Assembly (NCBI GenBank): GCA_037442845.1
Contig: JBBIPL010000009.1
Location: 1 to 37,821, forward strand
Direction: 5' to 3'
Length of the DNA: 37,821 nucleotides
Source: PFJX01 sp037442845
Lineage (GTDB): Bacteria; Pseudomonadota; Gammaproteobacteria; Burkholderiales; Thiobacillaceae
Of the stretch, positions 20,445 through 30,140 are shown piece after piece; position 1 is the first letter of the stretch; every line of letters begins with the position of its first letter. Made by a program: the position numbers and the translations under genes. The notes under the pieces are model-generated. The model saw nothing but the letters and a program-made list of their open reading frames with translations. It did no database searches and had not been told where the DNA came from.

Positions 20445-20915
20445 ATGAACATCAATCTGACCCTGATCGGCCAGTCGATCACCTTCGCCGTCTTCGTGTG
20501 GTTCTGCATGAAGTTCATCTGGCCGCCCATCGTCAACGCCCTCGATGCGCGCAGGAAGCAGATCGCCGACGGCCTGGCCGCCGCCGATCGCGGCAAGCAC
20601 GAGCTGGAACTTGCTGCCCGGCGCGCCAGCGAATCCCTGCACCACGCCAAGCAGAAGGCCGCGGAAATCATCGCCCAGGCCGAGAAGCGCGCCGCCCAGG
20701 TGATCGACGAGGCGAAGACGGCCGCCAAGGAGGAGGGGGATCGCATGATCCTTGCCGCCAAGGCGGAAATCGCCCAGGAAACCCACCGCGCCCGCGAGGC
20801 GCTGCGCGGCGAGATCGCCGGCCTGGTGGTGGCCGGCGCCAGCAAAATCCTGCGCCGCGAGGTGGACGCCAAGGCACATGCCGATCTGCTGGAAGCCGTG
20901 AAGAACGAACTTTGA
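20445..20915 (+). CDS. atpF: ATP synthase Fo subunit b
   Basis: Subunit b dimerises to form the peripheral stalk that holds F1 against rotation. The 156-residue product has one N-terminal transmembrane helix (about 5-27, ending KFIWPPIVNAL) followed by a long charged Ala/Glu/Lys-rich helix expected to form the right-handed coiled coil. Length matches the E. coli protein. AGAGG precedes the ATG. Only one b-type gene is present, so this is the homodimeric form. Confidence 0.97.
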   Translation: MNINLTLIGQSITFAVFVWFCMKFIWPPIVNALDARRKQIADGLAAADRGKHELELAARRASESLHHAKQKAAEIIAQAEKRAAQVIDEAKTAAKEEGDRMILAAKAEIAQETHRAREALRGEIAGLVVAGASKILRREVDAKAHADLLEAVKNEL

Positions 20916-20917
20916 CC

Positions 20918-21451
20918 ATGGAACGCGCGACCCTAGCCCGTCCTTACGCCGACGCGGTGGCCAAGCTGGCCGCCGAAAGCGATGCCTGGACCGCCTGGTC
21001 GGAACGGCTTGCCCTGCTTGACCTGGTGCTTGCCGATCCGCAGATCCGGGCCCTGGCGGAAAACCCCGGCGTCTCTTCCGACCGCCTGGTGGAGGTGATC
21101 ATGGCCGTATGCGGCGAGCGCATCGGCGCCGAGGGCGCCAATCTGCTCGGCGTGCTGGCCGAGAACAAGCGCCTGGCCCTGCTGCCGGAAATCATCACCT
21201 TGTTCGAGACCGAGAAGGCCGCCCGCGAGGGCGTGCTGGAGGCCCACATCACCACCGCCTTCGAATTGAGCGCGGAACAGATGGCCGCCCTGGTCGCCAG
21301 GCTGGAGTCGCGCTTCAGCCGCAAGATCGCCGCCAGCCAGAGCGTGGACAGCGCCCTCATCGGCGGCGTGGTGATCCAGGTGGGCGACGAAGTCATGGAT
21401 GCGTCGGTGCGCGGCGGGCTGCAAAACCTCGCCGTCACCCTGAAAGCTTGA
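20918..21451 (+). CDS. atpH: ATP synthase F1 subunit delta
   Basis: Delta caps the F1 head and binds the end of the b-stalk. The 177-residue product starts MERATLARPYADAVAKLA, the typical helical N-terminal domain, and ends with the conserved block SALIGGVVIQVGDEVMDASVRGGL. It starts two bases after the atpF stop, implying coupled translation, and ends 19 bases before atpA. Confidence 0.97.
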   Translation: MERATLARPYADAVAKLAAESDAWTAWSERLALLDLVLADPQIRALAENPGVSSDRLVEVIMAVCGERIGAEGANLLGVLAENKRLALLPEIITLFETEKAAREGVLEAHITTAFELSAEQMAALVARLESRFSRKIAASQSVDSALIGGVVIQVGDEVMDASVRGGLQNLAVTLKA

Positions 21452-21470
21452 TTGGAGAATCGGAGTAGCT

Positions 21471-23012
21471 ATGCAACTCAACCCGTCTGAAATCAGCGAG
21501 CTGATCAAGAGCCGCATCCAGAACATGGAAGCCGGCTCGGAGCTGCGCACCCAGGGCACGGTGGTATCCGTGACCGACGGCATCGTCCGCATCCATGGCC
21601 TGTCCGAGGTTATGCAAGGCGAAATGCTGGAGTTTCCCGGCAACACCATGGGCATGGCCCTGAACCTGGAGCGGGACTCCGTCGGCGCCGTGGTGCTGGG
21701 CGAATACGAGCACATTTCCGAGGGCGACACGGTGCAGTGCACCGGCCGAATCCTGGAGGTGCCGGTCGGCGAGGCCCTGCTCGGCCGCGTGGTGGACGCC
21801 CTGGGTCGGCCCATCGACGGCAAGGGTCCGGTCAACGCCAACGCCACCTCTCCCATCGAGAAAATCGCGCCCGGCGTCATCGCCCGTCAGTCGGTGTCGC
21901 AGCCGCTGCAAACCGGCCTCAAGTCCATCGACGCCATGGTGCCCATCGGCCGCGGCCAGCGCGAACTGATCATCGGCGACCGGCAGACCGGCAAGACCGC
22001 CGTCGCCGTCGATGCCATCATCAACCAGAAGGGCGCCGGCGTGGTGTGCATCTACGTGGCCGTGGGGCAGAAGGCCTCCTCCATCGCCAACGTCGTGCGC
22101 AAGCTGGAAGAACACGGCGCCATGGCGCACACCATCGTCGTCGCCGCCACCGCTTCCGACCCGGCGCCGATGCAGTACATCGCGCCGTATTCGGGCTGCT
22201 CGATGGGCGAGTATTTCCGCGACATCGGCCGCGACGCCCTCATCGTTTTCGACGACCTCACCAAGCAGGCCTGGGCCTACCGCCAGATCTCCCTGCTGTT
22301 GCGCCGGCCGCCCGGCCGCGAGGCCTATCCCGGCGATGTCTTCTACCTGCACTCGCGCCTGCTGGAGCGCGCCTCCCGCGTCAACGCCGAGCATGTGGAG
22401 CATCTCACGCAGGGCGCGGTGAAAGGCCAGACCGGTTCCCTCACCGCCTTGCCCATCATCGAGACCCAGGCCGGCGACGTCTCCGCCTTCGTGCCGACCA
22501 ACGTGATTTCCATCACCGACGGGCAGATATTCCTGGAGACCGACCTGTTCAACGCGGGCATCCGTCCCGCCATCAACGCCGGCCTGTCGGTGTCCCGCGT
22601 CGGCGGCGCGGCGCAGACCAAGGTCATCAAGAAGCTCGGCGGCGGCGTGCGCCTGGCGCTGGCCCAGTACCGCGAGCTGGCCGCCTTCGCGCAGTTCGCC
22701 TCCGACCTGGACGACGCCACGCGCAAGCAGCTGGACCGCGGCAAGATGGTCACCGAGCTGATGAAGCAAGCGCAGTATTCGCCCTTGTCCGTGGCGCAGA
22801 TGGCCGTCACCCTGTTCGCCGTCAACCGCGGCTACATGGATGACGTGGAAATCAAGCGCGCCCTGGCCTTCGAGGCCGCCCTGCAGTCCTTCATGCAGGG
22901 CAAGTACGCCGCCCTGATGGAGAAGATCCAGGACAGCGGCGACCTCGACGCCGAGGCCGAGAAGCAGCTCGCCGCCGCCATCGACGACTTCAAGGCCGGC
23001 GCGGCCTACTGA
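21471..23012 (+). CDS. atpA: ATP synthase F1 subunit alpha
   Basis: Alpha alternates with beta in the F1 hexamer and carries the non-catalytic nucleotide sites. The 513-residue product has Walker A GDRQTGKT (169-176), the family signature PAINAGLSVSRVGGAAQ near 363 with the arginine finger in SVSRVG, and the conserved N-terminal beta-barrel. Length equals that of E. coli AtpA. Ribosome-site sequence GGAG lies upstream of the ATG. Confidence 0.98.
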   Translation: MQLNPSEISELIKSRIQNMEAGSELRTQGTVVSVTDGIVRIHGLSEVMQGEMLEFPGNTMGMALNLERDSVGAVVLGEYEHISEGDTVQCTGRILEVPVGEALLGRVVDALGRPIDGKGPVNANATSPIEKIAPGVIARQSVSQPLQTGLKSIDAMVPIGRGQRELIIGDRQTGKTAVAVDAIINQKGAGVVCIYVAVGQKASSIANVVRKLEEHGAMAHTIVVAATASDPAPMQYIAPYSGCSMGEYFRDIGRDALIVFDDLTKQAWAYRQISLLLRRPPGREAYPGDVFYLHSRLLERASRVNAEHVEHLTQGAVKGQTGSLTALPIIETQAGDVSAFVPTNVISITDGQIFLETDLFNAGIRPAINAGLSVSRVGGAAQTKVIKKLGGGVRLALAQYRELAAFAQFASDLDDATRKQLDRGKMVTELMKQAQYSPLSVAQMAVTLFAVNRGYMDDVEIKRALAFEAALQSFMQGKYAALMEKIQDSGDLDAEAEKQLAAAIDDFKAGAAY

Positions 23013-23029
23013 GCGGATAGGACGAAGAC

Positions 23030-23896
23030 ATGGCCGCAGGCAAGGAAATACGCAGCAAGATCAAGAGCGTCGAAAGCACGCGCAAGATCACGCGCGCCAT
23101 GGAGATGGTGGCCGCCGCTAAGATGCGCAAGGCGCAGGAGCGCATGCGCCAAGCTCGTCCCTACGCGGAGAAGATCGCCCGCGTCGCGGCCCACTTCAGC
23201 CAGGCCCATCCGGAATACCGCCACCCCTTCGTGGTTTCACGTGAAACCCTCAAGCGCGTCGGCCTCATCCTCATCACCACCGACAAGGGCCTGTGCGGCG
23301 GCCTCAACACCAACGCGCTGCGCCTGACCCTGGGCAAACTGAAGGCCTGGAACGAGCAGAAGATCGAGGTGGACGTCTGCGCCATCGGCAACAAGGGCAT
23401 GGGTTTCGTGCAGCGCCTGGGCGCCAATGTCGCTTCGCATGTCGTCGGCCTGGGCGACACCCCGCACATGGAGCGTTTCATCGGCCCCCTGCAGGTCATG
23501 CTGGATGCCTACAAGGAAGGCCGCATCGACGCCCTCTACCTGGTGTACAGCCGCTTCTTCTCGACCATGAAGCAGGAGCCGGCCTTCAAGCAGTTGCTGC
23601 CCCTGTCCGGCGAGGCGGCCATGGAGAAGGCCGAGCATCACTGGGACTACATCTACGAGCCGGAGGCGCGCATCGTGGTCGACGGCCTCATGGTGCGTTA
23701 CATCGAGGCCATGATCTACCAGGCCGTGGCGGAAAACATGGCGTGCGAGCAGTCCGCCCGCATGGTCGCCATGAAAGCAGCGTCCGACAACGCCAAGAGC
23801 GTGATCGAGGAACTCAAGCTGGTCTACAACAAGACCCGCCAGGCCGCCATCACCCAGGAACTTTCGGAGATCGTGGCCGGCGCGGCCGCGGTGTGA
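23030..23896 (+). CDS. atpG: ATP synthase F1 subunit gamma
   Basis: Gamma is the central rotor shaft. The 288-residue product starts MAAGKEIRSKIKSVESTRKI and ends in the matching C-terminal helix (TRQAAITQELSEIVAGAAAV), the two helices of the shaft, with the conserved TTDKGLCGGLN near 83-93. Unusually, a perfect 16-bp parS palindrome is embedded in the frame at 23233-23248 and encodes Val69-Ser-Arg-Glu-Thr73, a surface-loop region after HPF that varies among homologues, so the protein appears to tolerate the DNA site. Confidence 0.98.
   Translation: MAAGKEIRSKIKSVESTRKITRAMEMVAAAKMRKAQERMRQARPYAEKIARVAAHFSQAHPEYRHPFVVSRETLKRVGLILITTDKGLCGGLNTNALRLTLGKLKAWNEQKIEVDVCAIGNKGMGFVQRLGANVASHVVGLGDTPHMERFIGPLQVMLDAYKEGRIDALYLVYSRFFSTMKQEPAFKQLLPLSGEAAMEKAEHHWDYIYEPEARIVVDGLMVRYIEAMIYQAVAENMACEQSARMVAMKAASDNAKSVIEELKLVYNKTRQAAITQELSEIVAGAAAV
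23233..23248. promoter_or_regulatory. parS: parS site inside the atpG coding sequence
   Basis: GGTTTCACGTGAAACC is a perfect 16-bp palindrome containing the universal parS core GTTTCACGTGAAAC (14 of 16 to the full consensus). It lies in codons 68-73 of atpG, about 4.4 kb downstream of parB. Confidence 0.9.
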
Positions 23897-23933
23897 GCTC
23901 CACGAATTCGCTATCAGAGACTAGGAAACAAGC

Positions 23934-25309
<1,376 letters not shown>

Positions 25310-25313
<4 letters not shown>

Positions 25314-25388
25314 AGCGCGAGGGTGCGGGCGTGAGGCGCAAGCCGCCGTTCCTCGCGCCTGCCGCCTAACGCCTCACGCCTCACGAGG
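25310..25388. repeat. Inverted array of 7-bp repeats between atpD and atpC (type A)
   Basis: The left arm is five consecutive heptads in register: GTGAAGC, GCGAGGG, TGCGGGC, GTGAGGC, GCAAGCC (25310-25344). The right arm is CGCGCCT, GCCGCCT, AACGCCT, CACGCCT, CACGAGG (25354-25388), the reverse-complement flavour. GCGTGAGGCG (25329-25338) and CGCCTCACGC (25370-25379) pair perfectly. The first heptad contains the atpD stop codon and the last supplies the GAGG ribosome site of atpC. The same unit recurs at 27327-27459. Confidence 0.8.
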
Positions 25389-25396
25389 ATTCAACA

Positions 25397-25822
25397 ATGG
25401 CCATGACCATCCATATCGACATCGTCAGCGCGGAGGCCTCCATCTACTCCGGGCTGGCCGAGTTCGTGGTGGTGCCCGCCGAAATGGGCGAAGTCGGCAT
25501 CTATCCGCGCCATACCCCCATGCTGACGCGCATCAAGCCGGGCTCCGTGCGCATCAAGTTGCCGGATAAGGAGGAAGAGGACCTGATCTACGTCTCCGGC
25601 GGCATCCTCGAGGTGCAGCCGGGGGTCATCACCATCCTCTCCGACACCGCCCTGCGCGGCGCCGACCTGGACGAGGCGCGCGCTCTCGAAGCCAAGCGCG
25701 TGGCCGAGGACTCCATGCGCAACCGCACCTCGGCGATGGATTACGCCCGCGCCCAGGCGGAACTTGCCGAGGCGGTGGCGCAATTGGCGGCCATCCAGAA
25801 GCTGCGCAAGATCAAGCACTGA
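25397..25822 (+). CDS. atpC: ATP synthase F1 subunit epsilon
   Basis: Epsilon links the gamma shaft to the c-ring and can inhibit ATP hydrolysis. The 141-residue product has an N-terminal beta-sandwich (MAMTIHIDIVSAEASIYSG, then GEVGIYPRHTPMLTRIKPG, a family signature) and a C-terminal helical hairpin rich in Ala, Glu and Arg (about 90-141). Length is normal. It is separated from atpD by an 83-bp repeat array, a longer gap than elsewhere in the operon, and its ribosome site lies in the last repeat. It is the last atp gene, followed by a terminator. Confidence 0.97.
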   Translation: MAMTIHIDIVSAEASIYSGLAEFVVVPAEMGEVGIYPRHTPMLTRIKPGSVRIKLPDKEEEDLIYVSGGILEVQPGVITILSDTALRGADLDEARALEAKRVAEDSMRNRTSAMDYARAQAELAEAVAQLAAIQKLRKIKH

Positions 25823-25843
25823 GAACGTGCACGCCGATCCGGG

Positions 25844-25871
25844 AACGGCAGCCCGCGCAGGCTGCCGTTTT
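25844..25871 (+). terminator. Rho-independent terminator of the atp operon
   Basis: AACGGCAGCC (25844-25853), a six-base loop and GGCTGCCGTT (25860-25869) form a perfect 10-bp stem ending in TTTT, 22 bases after the atpC stop. Confidence 0.85.
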
Positions 25872-25959
25872 ACATTGCGCGCATCGGACAGCGACGGACC
25901 GGCTGTTTATACTTACGCGCGATCCGCCTAACGCCACGTCCTGTCCCCCCTATCACACC

Positions 25960-27330
25960 ATGAGCGCACCCCTCAACGTCGTCATCCTCGCCGCCGGCAA
26001 GGGCACGCGGATGCAATCCGACCTGCCCAAAGTCCTGCATCCCCTCGCCGGCCGCCCCCTGCTTAGCCATGTGCTGGCCGCCGCCGACAGCCTGTCGCCG
26101 GAAAAAATCTGCGTGGTCTACGGCCATGGCGGTGAAACCCTGCCGCGGGTGATCGGCCGTCCTGAACTCGCCTGGGCGAAACAGGAACCGCAGCTTGGCA
26201 CCGGCCACGCCGTGCAACAGGCCGTGCCGCACCTGAATCCGGAGGCCCTCTGCCTCATCCTCTATGGCGATGTACCGTTGACCCGCCCGGAAACGCTGCA
26301 GGAGATGACGCTCATCGCGCGCGAAGGCGCCATCGCGCTCCTCACCGTGCGTCTCGCCAACCCCTCGGGCTACGGTCGCATCGTGCGCGACGCGCGCGGC
26401 CAGGTGGAACGCATCGTCGAGCACAAGGACGCGAGCCCAGAGGAACTGGCCATCGAAGAGGTCAACACCGGCATCCTCTGCCTGCCCGCCGGCAAGCTGG
26501 CCGGCTGGCTGTCACGCCTGACCAAGGAGAACGCGCAGGGCGAGTATTACCTTACCGACGTGATCGGCATGGCCGCCGCCGAAGGCGAGCGCGTGATTCC
26601 CTGTCACCCGGCCGCCGCCTGGGAAGTGCTGGGCATCAACAGCCGCCAGCAACTGGCCGAGCTGGAACGTACCCACCAGCGCAACCTCGCCGAGGCCCTC
26701 ATGGCGCGCGGCGTGACCCTCATCGACCCGGCCCGCCTGGACGTGCGCGGCAGCCTGGAATGCGGCCGCGACGTCCTCATCGACGTCAACTGCGTGTGCG
26801 AGGGCCGCGTCATTCTCGGTGATGGCGTGAGAGTGGGCGCTCACTGCGTACTCAGGGACGTGGAAGTGGGCGCCGGCGTCGAGATCAAGCCTTTCTGCCA
26901 TGTCGAGTCCGCCAGGCTGGGCGCGCGCGCGATCATCGGCCCCTACGCGCGCATCCGTCCCGGCACGGTGCTGGACGAGGAGGTGCACGTGGGCAACTTC
27001 GTGGAGTTGAAAAACGCCCAGGTTGGCTGCAATTCCAAGATCAACCACCTGTCCTACGTGGGCGACGCCACCGTGGGCCGCAAAGTCAACATCGGCGCCG
27101 GCGCCATCACCTGCAACTACGACGGCGCCAACAAGCACCGCACGGTCATCGAGGACAATGCCTTCATCGGCTCAGACACGCAACTGGTGGCGCCGGTGAC
27201 CGTGGGAGAAGGCGCCACCCTGGGCGCCGGCACCACCCTGACCAGGGACGCACCGCCGAATCAGCTCACGCTGTCACGCGCCAAGCAGGTCAGCCTGCCC
27301 GGCTGGCAACGGCCGGTGAAAAAGCGGTGA
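25960..27330 (+). CDS. glmU: Bifunctional UDP-GlcNAc pyrophosphorylase / glucosamine-1-phosphate acetyltransferase
   Basis: GlmU acetylates glucosamine-1-phosphate and then couples it to UTP, giving UDP-GlcNAc for peptidoglycan and lipopolysaccharide. The 456-residue product has the N-terminal uridyltransferase motif LAAGKGTRMQSDLPKVLH (10-27) and LYGDVPL (101-107), then a left-handed beta-helix acetyltransferase with hexapeptide repeats and the active-site block INHLSYVGDATVG and NIGAGAITCNYDG. Length equals that of E. coli GlmU. It follows the atp terminator and precedes glmS, the enzyme that supplies its precursor. Its stop codon starts a type A heptad array. Confidence 0.97.
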   Translation: MSAPLNVVILAAGKGTRMQSDLPKVLHPLAGRPLLSHVLAAADSLSPEKICVVYGHGGETLPRVIGRPELAWAKQEPQLGTGHAVQQAVPHLNPEALCLILYGDVPLTRPETLQEMTLIAREGAIALLTVRLANPSGYGRIVRDARGQVERIVEHKDASPEELAIEEVNTGILCLPAGKLAGWLSRLTKENAQGEYYLTDVIGMAAAEGERVIPCHPAAAWEVLGINSRQQLAELERTHQRNLAEALMARGVTLIDPARLDVRGSLECGRDVLIDVNCVCEGRVILGDGVRVGAHCVLRDVEVGAGVEIKPFCHVESARLGARAIIGPYARIRPGTVLDEEVHVGNFVELKNAQVGCNSKINHLSYVGDATVGRKVNIGAGAITCNYDGANKHRTVIEDNAFIGSDTQLVAPVTVGEGATLGAGTTLTRDAPPNQLTLSRAKQVSLPGWQRPVKKR

Positions 27331-27459
27331 AGCGTGAGGCGATGGGCGTGAGGCGCGCAACAACCGACTTTGGAGGATGCAAAGTGAAGCATGAACATCG
27401 TATGGCCGGGATCAGGAAGTCGGAGGCCTACGCCTCGCGCCTCACGCCTCGCGCCTTAC
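27327..27459. repeat. Inverted array of 7-bp repeats between glmU and glmS (type A)
   Basis: The left arm GTGAAGC, GTGAGGC, GATGGGC, GTGAGGC (27327-27354) starts on the glmU stop codon. The right arm has GCCTCGC, GCCTCAC, GCCTCGC, GCCTTAC (27432-27459). GGCGTGAGGCGCG (27345-27357) and CGCGCCTCACGCC (27436-27448) are perfect 13-bp complements separated by 78 bases. It uses the same unit, and the same opening on a TGA stop, as the atpD-atpC array. Confidence 0.8.
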
Positions 27460-27478
27460 CCAAACCGGAGCTTTGAAC

Positions 27479-29305
27479 ATGTGCGGCATCGTCGGCGCAG
27501 TCGCCCAACGCAACGTCGTTCCCATCCTGCTGGATGGCCTGCAAAGACTTGAATACCGCGGCTATGACTCGGCCGGTCTGGCGGTGCGTCAGGCGGATGG
27601 CAATCTGGCGCGCATCCGCGCAGTGGGCAAGGTGGCGATGCTGCGCCAGCTGGAGACCAGCAACCCGATCCAGGGTGAGCTCGGCATCGCCCACACGCGC
27701 TGGGCCACGCACGGCATGCCGGCGGAACGCAACGCGCATCCGCACATGAGCGGCGAGAAGGTGGCGGTGGTGCACAACGGCATCATCGAGAACCACGCCG
27801 AGCTGCGCGAGGAATTGAAAGCCAAGGGCTACTTCTTCACCTCGGAGACCGACACCGAAGTCATCGCTCACCTGCTCGCCCATCTGCTGGAAAGCGAAGC
27901 GGACCTGCTCAGGGCCGTGCAGAAGGCGGTCAAGCATCTGGTGGGCGCCTACGGCCTGGCGGTGTCCTCCCCCGACGAGCCCGACCGGCTGGTGGCGGCG
28001 CGCGCTGGCAGCCCCCTGGTGGTGGGCCTGGGCGTCGGGGAGAATTTCATCGCCTCCGACGTCTTCGCCCTGTTGCCGGTCACCCAGCGTTTCATCTTCC
28101 TGGAGGAAGGCGACATCGCCGAGATCCGCCGCGACGGCATCCGCGTGTTCGACGTCGCCGGCAAGCCCGCGCAAAGGCCGGAGCGGATTTCCCAGATCTC
28201 CGCCTCCACCGCCGACAAGGGCCCCTACGCGCACTACATGCTCAAGGAAATCTTCGAGCAGCCCGCGGTCATCGCCGAGACCCTCGAAGGCCGCATCCAC
28301 AAGGGCCGCCTGCTCGAGGAAAGCTTCGGTCATGAAGCCCGCGCCCTGTTCGACAAGACCCGCGGCGTGCACATCATCGCCTGCGGCACCAGCTATCACG
28401 CCGGCCTGGTGGCCCGCTACTGGCTGGAGGAGATCGGCATCCCCTGCGCCGTCGAGGTGGCCAGCGAATACCGCTACCGCAAGGTGGTGGTGCCGGAGGG
28501 CACCCTGTTCCTGTCCATCTCCCAGTCCGGCGAGACCGCCGACACCCTGGCCGCCCTGCGCTTCGCCAAGAGCGCCGGCTACGTGGGCTCCCTGGCCCTC
28601 TGCAACGTGCCGGAAAGCTCCCTTACCCGGGAATCGGACGTCGCCCTGATGACCCGCGCCGGCCCGGAGATCGGTGTGGCCTCCACCAAGGCCTTCACCA
28701 CCCAGCTCACCGCTCTGCGCCTGGTCAGCCTGGCGCTGGCTCGCCGGCGCGGCCTAGCCGCCGAGGACGAGGAGCGCCTGGTAAACGAGTTGCACGCCCT
28801 GCCGCGCCAGGTCGAGGTGGTGCTGGAACTGTCCGAGTCCATCCGCGCCATGTCCGCCGCCTTCGCCGACAAGCAGGACGCCCTTTTCCTGGGACGCGGC
28901 GCCTTCTATCCCATCGCCCTGGAAGGCGCGCTGAAGCTGAAGGAAATCTCCTACATCCACGCCGAGGCCTATCCCGCCGGCGAACTCAAGCACGGCCCGC
29001 TGGCCCTGGTGGACGCCAGCATGCCGGTGGTCTGCGCCCTGCCCGACGATCCCCTGCTCGACAAGGTGCTGTCCAACCTGCAGGAAGTGCGCGCGCGCGG
29101 CGGCGAGCTGTTCCTGTTCAGCGACCACAAGGTGAAGATCGAGCTCGACCGCTGCCAGAACCTCACCCTCGCCGACATCTATCCAAGCACCGCGCCCATC
29201 GTCTACAGCGTGCCGCTGCAACTGCTGGCCTACCATGTCGCCGTGCTCAAGGGCGCCGACGTGGACCAGCCCCGCAACCTCGCCAAATCGGTCACCGTCG
29301 AATAG
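27479..29305 (+). CDS. glmS: Glutamine-fructose-6-phosphate aminotransferase (isomerising)
   Basis: GlmS makes glucosamine-6-phosphate from fructose-6-phosphate and glutamine, the entry step to amino sugars. The 608-residue product starts MCGIVGAV, where Cys2 becomes the N-terminal nucleophile after Met removal; this fixes the ATG at 27479 over a TTG two codons upstream. RGYDSAGLAV and HTRWATHG mark the glutaminase domain (1 to about 240), followed by two SIS sugar-isomerase domains and the usual C-terminus LAKSVTVE. GGAG precedes the start. It forms a pathway pair with glmU, split by a 148-bp repeat-filled spacer. Confidence 0.98.
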   Translation: MCGIVGAVAQRNVVPILLDGLQRLEYRGYDSAGLAVRQADGNLARIRAVGKVAMLRQLETSNPIQGELGIAHTRWATHGMPAERNAHPHMSGEKVAVVHNGIIENHAELREELKAKGYFFTSETDTEVIAHLLAHLLESEADLLRAVQKAVKHLVGAYGLAVSSPDEPDRLVAARAGSPLVVGLGVGENFIASDVFALLPVTQRFIFLEEGDIAEIRRDGIRVFDVAGKPAQRPERISQISASTADKGPYAHYMLKEIFEQPAVIAETLEGRIHKGRLLEESFGHEARALFDKTRGVHIIACGTSYHAGLVARYWLEEIGIPCAVEVASEYRYRKVVVPEGTLFLSISQSGETADTLAALRFAKSAGYVGSLALCNVPESSLTRESDVALMTRAGPEIGVASTKAFTTQLTALRLVSLALARRRGLAAEDEERLVNELHALPRQVEVVLELSESIRAMSAAFADKQDALFLGRGAFYPIALEGALKLKEISYIHAEAYPAGELKHGPLALVDASMPVVCALPDDPLLDKVLSNLQEVRARGGELFLFSDHKVKIELDRCQNLTLADIYPSTAPIVYSVPLQLLAYHVAVLKGADVDQPRNLAKSVTVE

Positions 29306-29315
29306 GGGCGCGAAC

Positions 29316-30083
29316 ATGGCCGTCATCGCGGTATTCAACCAGAAGGGCGGGGTCGGCAAGACCACCACCACGCTCAACGTCGCCGCCTCCCTCGCCCTGC
29401 TGGAGCGCAAGCCGGTGGTGGTGGACCTGGATCCCCAGGCCCACGTCAGCCTGGCGTTGGGGGTCAGGCACCCGCCCAGCGCGGCCACCATCGCCGCCTT
29501 CTTCCGCGACAAGACGCCGATGGACCGGCTGCTGCGCCGACTCGCCAACGGCATCCGGCTGTTGCCGGGACATCCCGACCTGTCGAAGATCGACGCCATG
29601 CTCGGCGCCGCCGCCGGCGTAGCCGCCACCCTCCGGCGCGGCCTGGAAGCGAGCGCCATGGCCTGGGACGACGCGCCCATCCTCATCGACTGCGCGCCGG
29701 CCCTGGGCGTGCTTTCCCTCAACGCCCTGTTCGCCGCCGACCGGGTGCTGATTCCCGTCACCGCCGATTTCCTCTCCGTGCAGGGCCTCAATCGCCTGGA
29801 TCTGGCCCTCAACGTGCTGGAGGGCCCGCTGCGCCGCCGCATCGAGCGCCGCGTCGTGCTCACCCGCTTCGACGAGGGCAAGGCGCAGTGCCGCGAAACC
29901 CTGGCCAGCCTGAAAAGCCGCTATGGCGAGAAGCTGTGCGAAACCCGCATCGCCGACGATCCGGCGCTGTCCGAGAGCCCCGCGCATGGCATGGACATCT
30001 TCGCCTATTCGGCGGACTCCCCCGGCGCCCACGACTACCGGCTGCTGACCATGGAGTTGCTGTCCAAGGGCTTCTTCCAGTAA
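29316..30083 (+). CDS. Orphan ParA/MinD-family ATPase
   Basis: This 255-residue protein has the deviant Walker A KGGVGKTT (10-17), DLDPQAHVSL near 38 and the Walker B segment LIDCAPALGVLSLNAL, so it is a ParA-type ATPase distinct from the partition ParA at 17217. No ParB-like gene or partner is adjacent. It starts 10 bases after glmS and is followed by bioA, so it may share the glmS transcript. Orphan ParAs position cargo such as chemoreceptor clusters, carboxysomes, storage granules or cell-surface machinery; nothing here identifies the cargo. An N-terminal helix-turn-helix region is absent. Confidence 0.85.
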   Translation: MAVIAVFNQKGGVGKTTTTLNVAASLALLERKPVVVDLDPQAHVSLALGVRHPPSAATIAAFFRDKTPMDRLLRRLANGIRLLPGHPDLSKIDAMLGAAAGVAATLRRGLEASAMAWDDAPILIDCAPALGVLSLNALFAADRVLIPVTADFLSVQGLNRLDLALNVLEGPLRRRIERRVVLTRFDEGKAQCRETLASLKSRYGEKLCETRIADDPALSESPAHGMDIFAYSADSPGAHDYRLLTMELLSKGFFQ

Positions 30084-30140
30084 CGCCGCGACACCCCACG
30101 CCCGCGCGCGGGCAAGAGGTCTGCGAAGAGGAAATCCGTC

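Noticed and set aside
27377..27394. Five-codon leader ORF inside the glmU-glmS repeat loop
   Set aside because: Its GGAGG directly abuts the ATG with no spacing, and the frame is too short to distinguish from chance.
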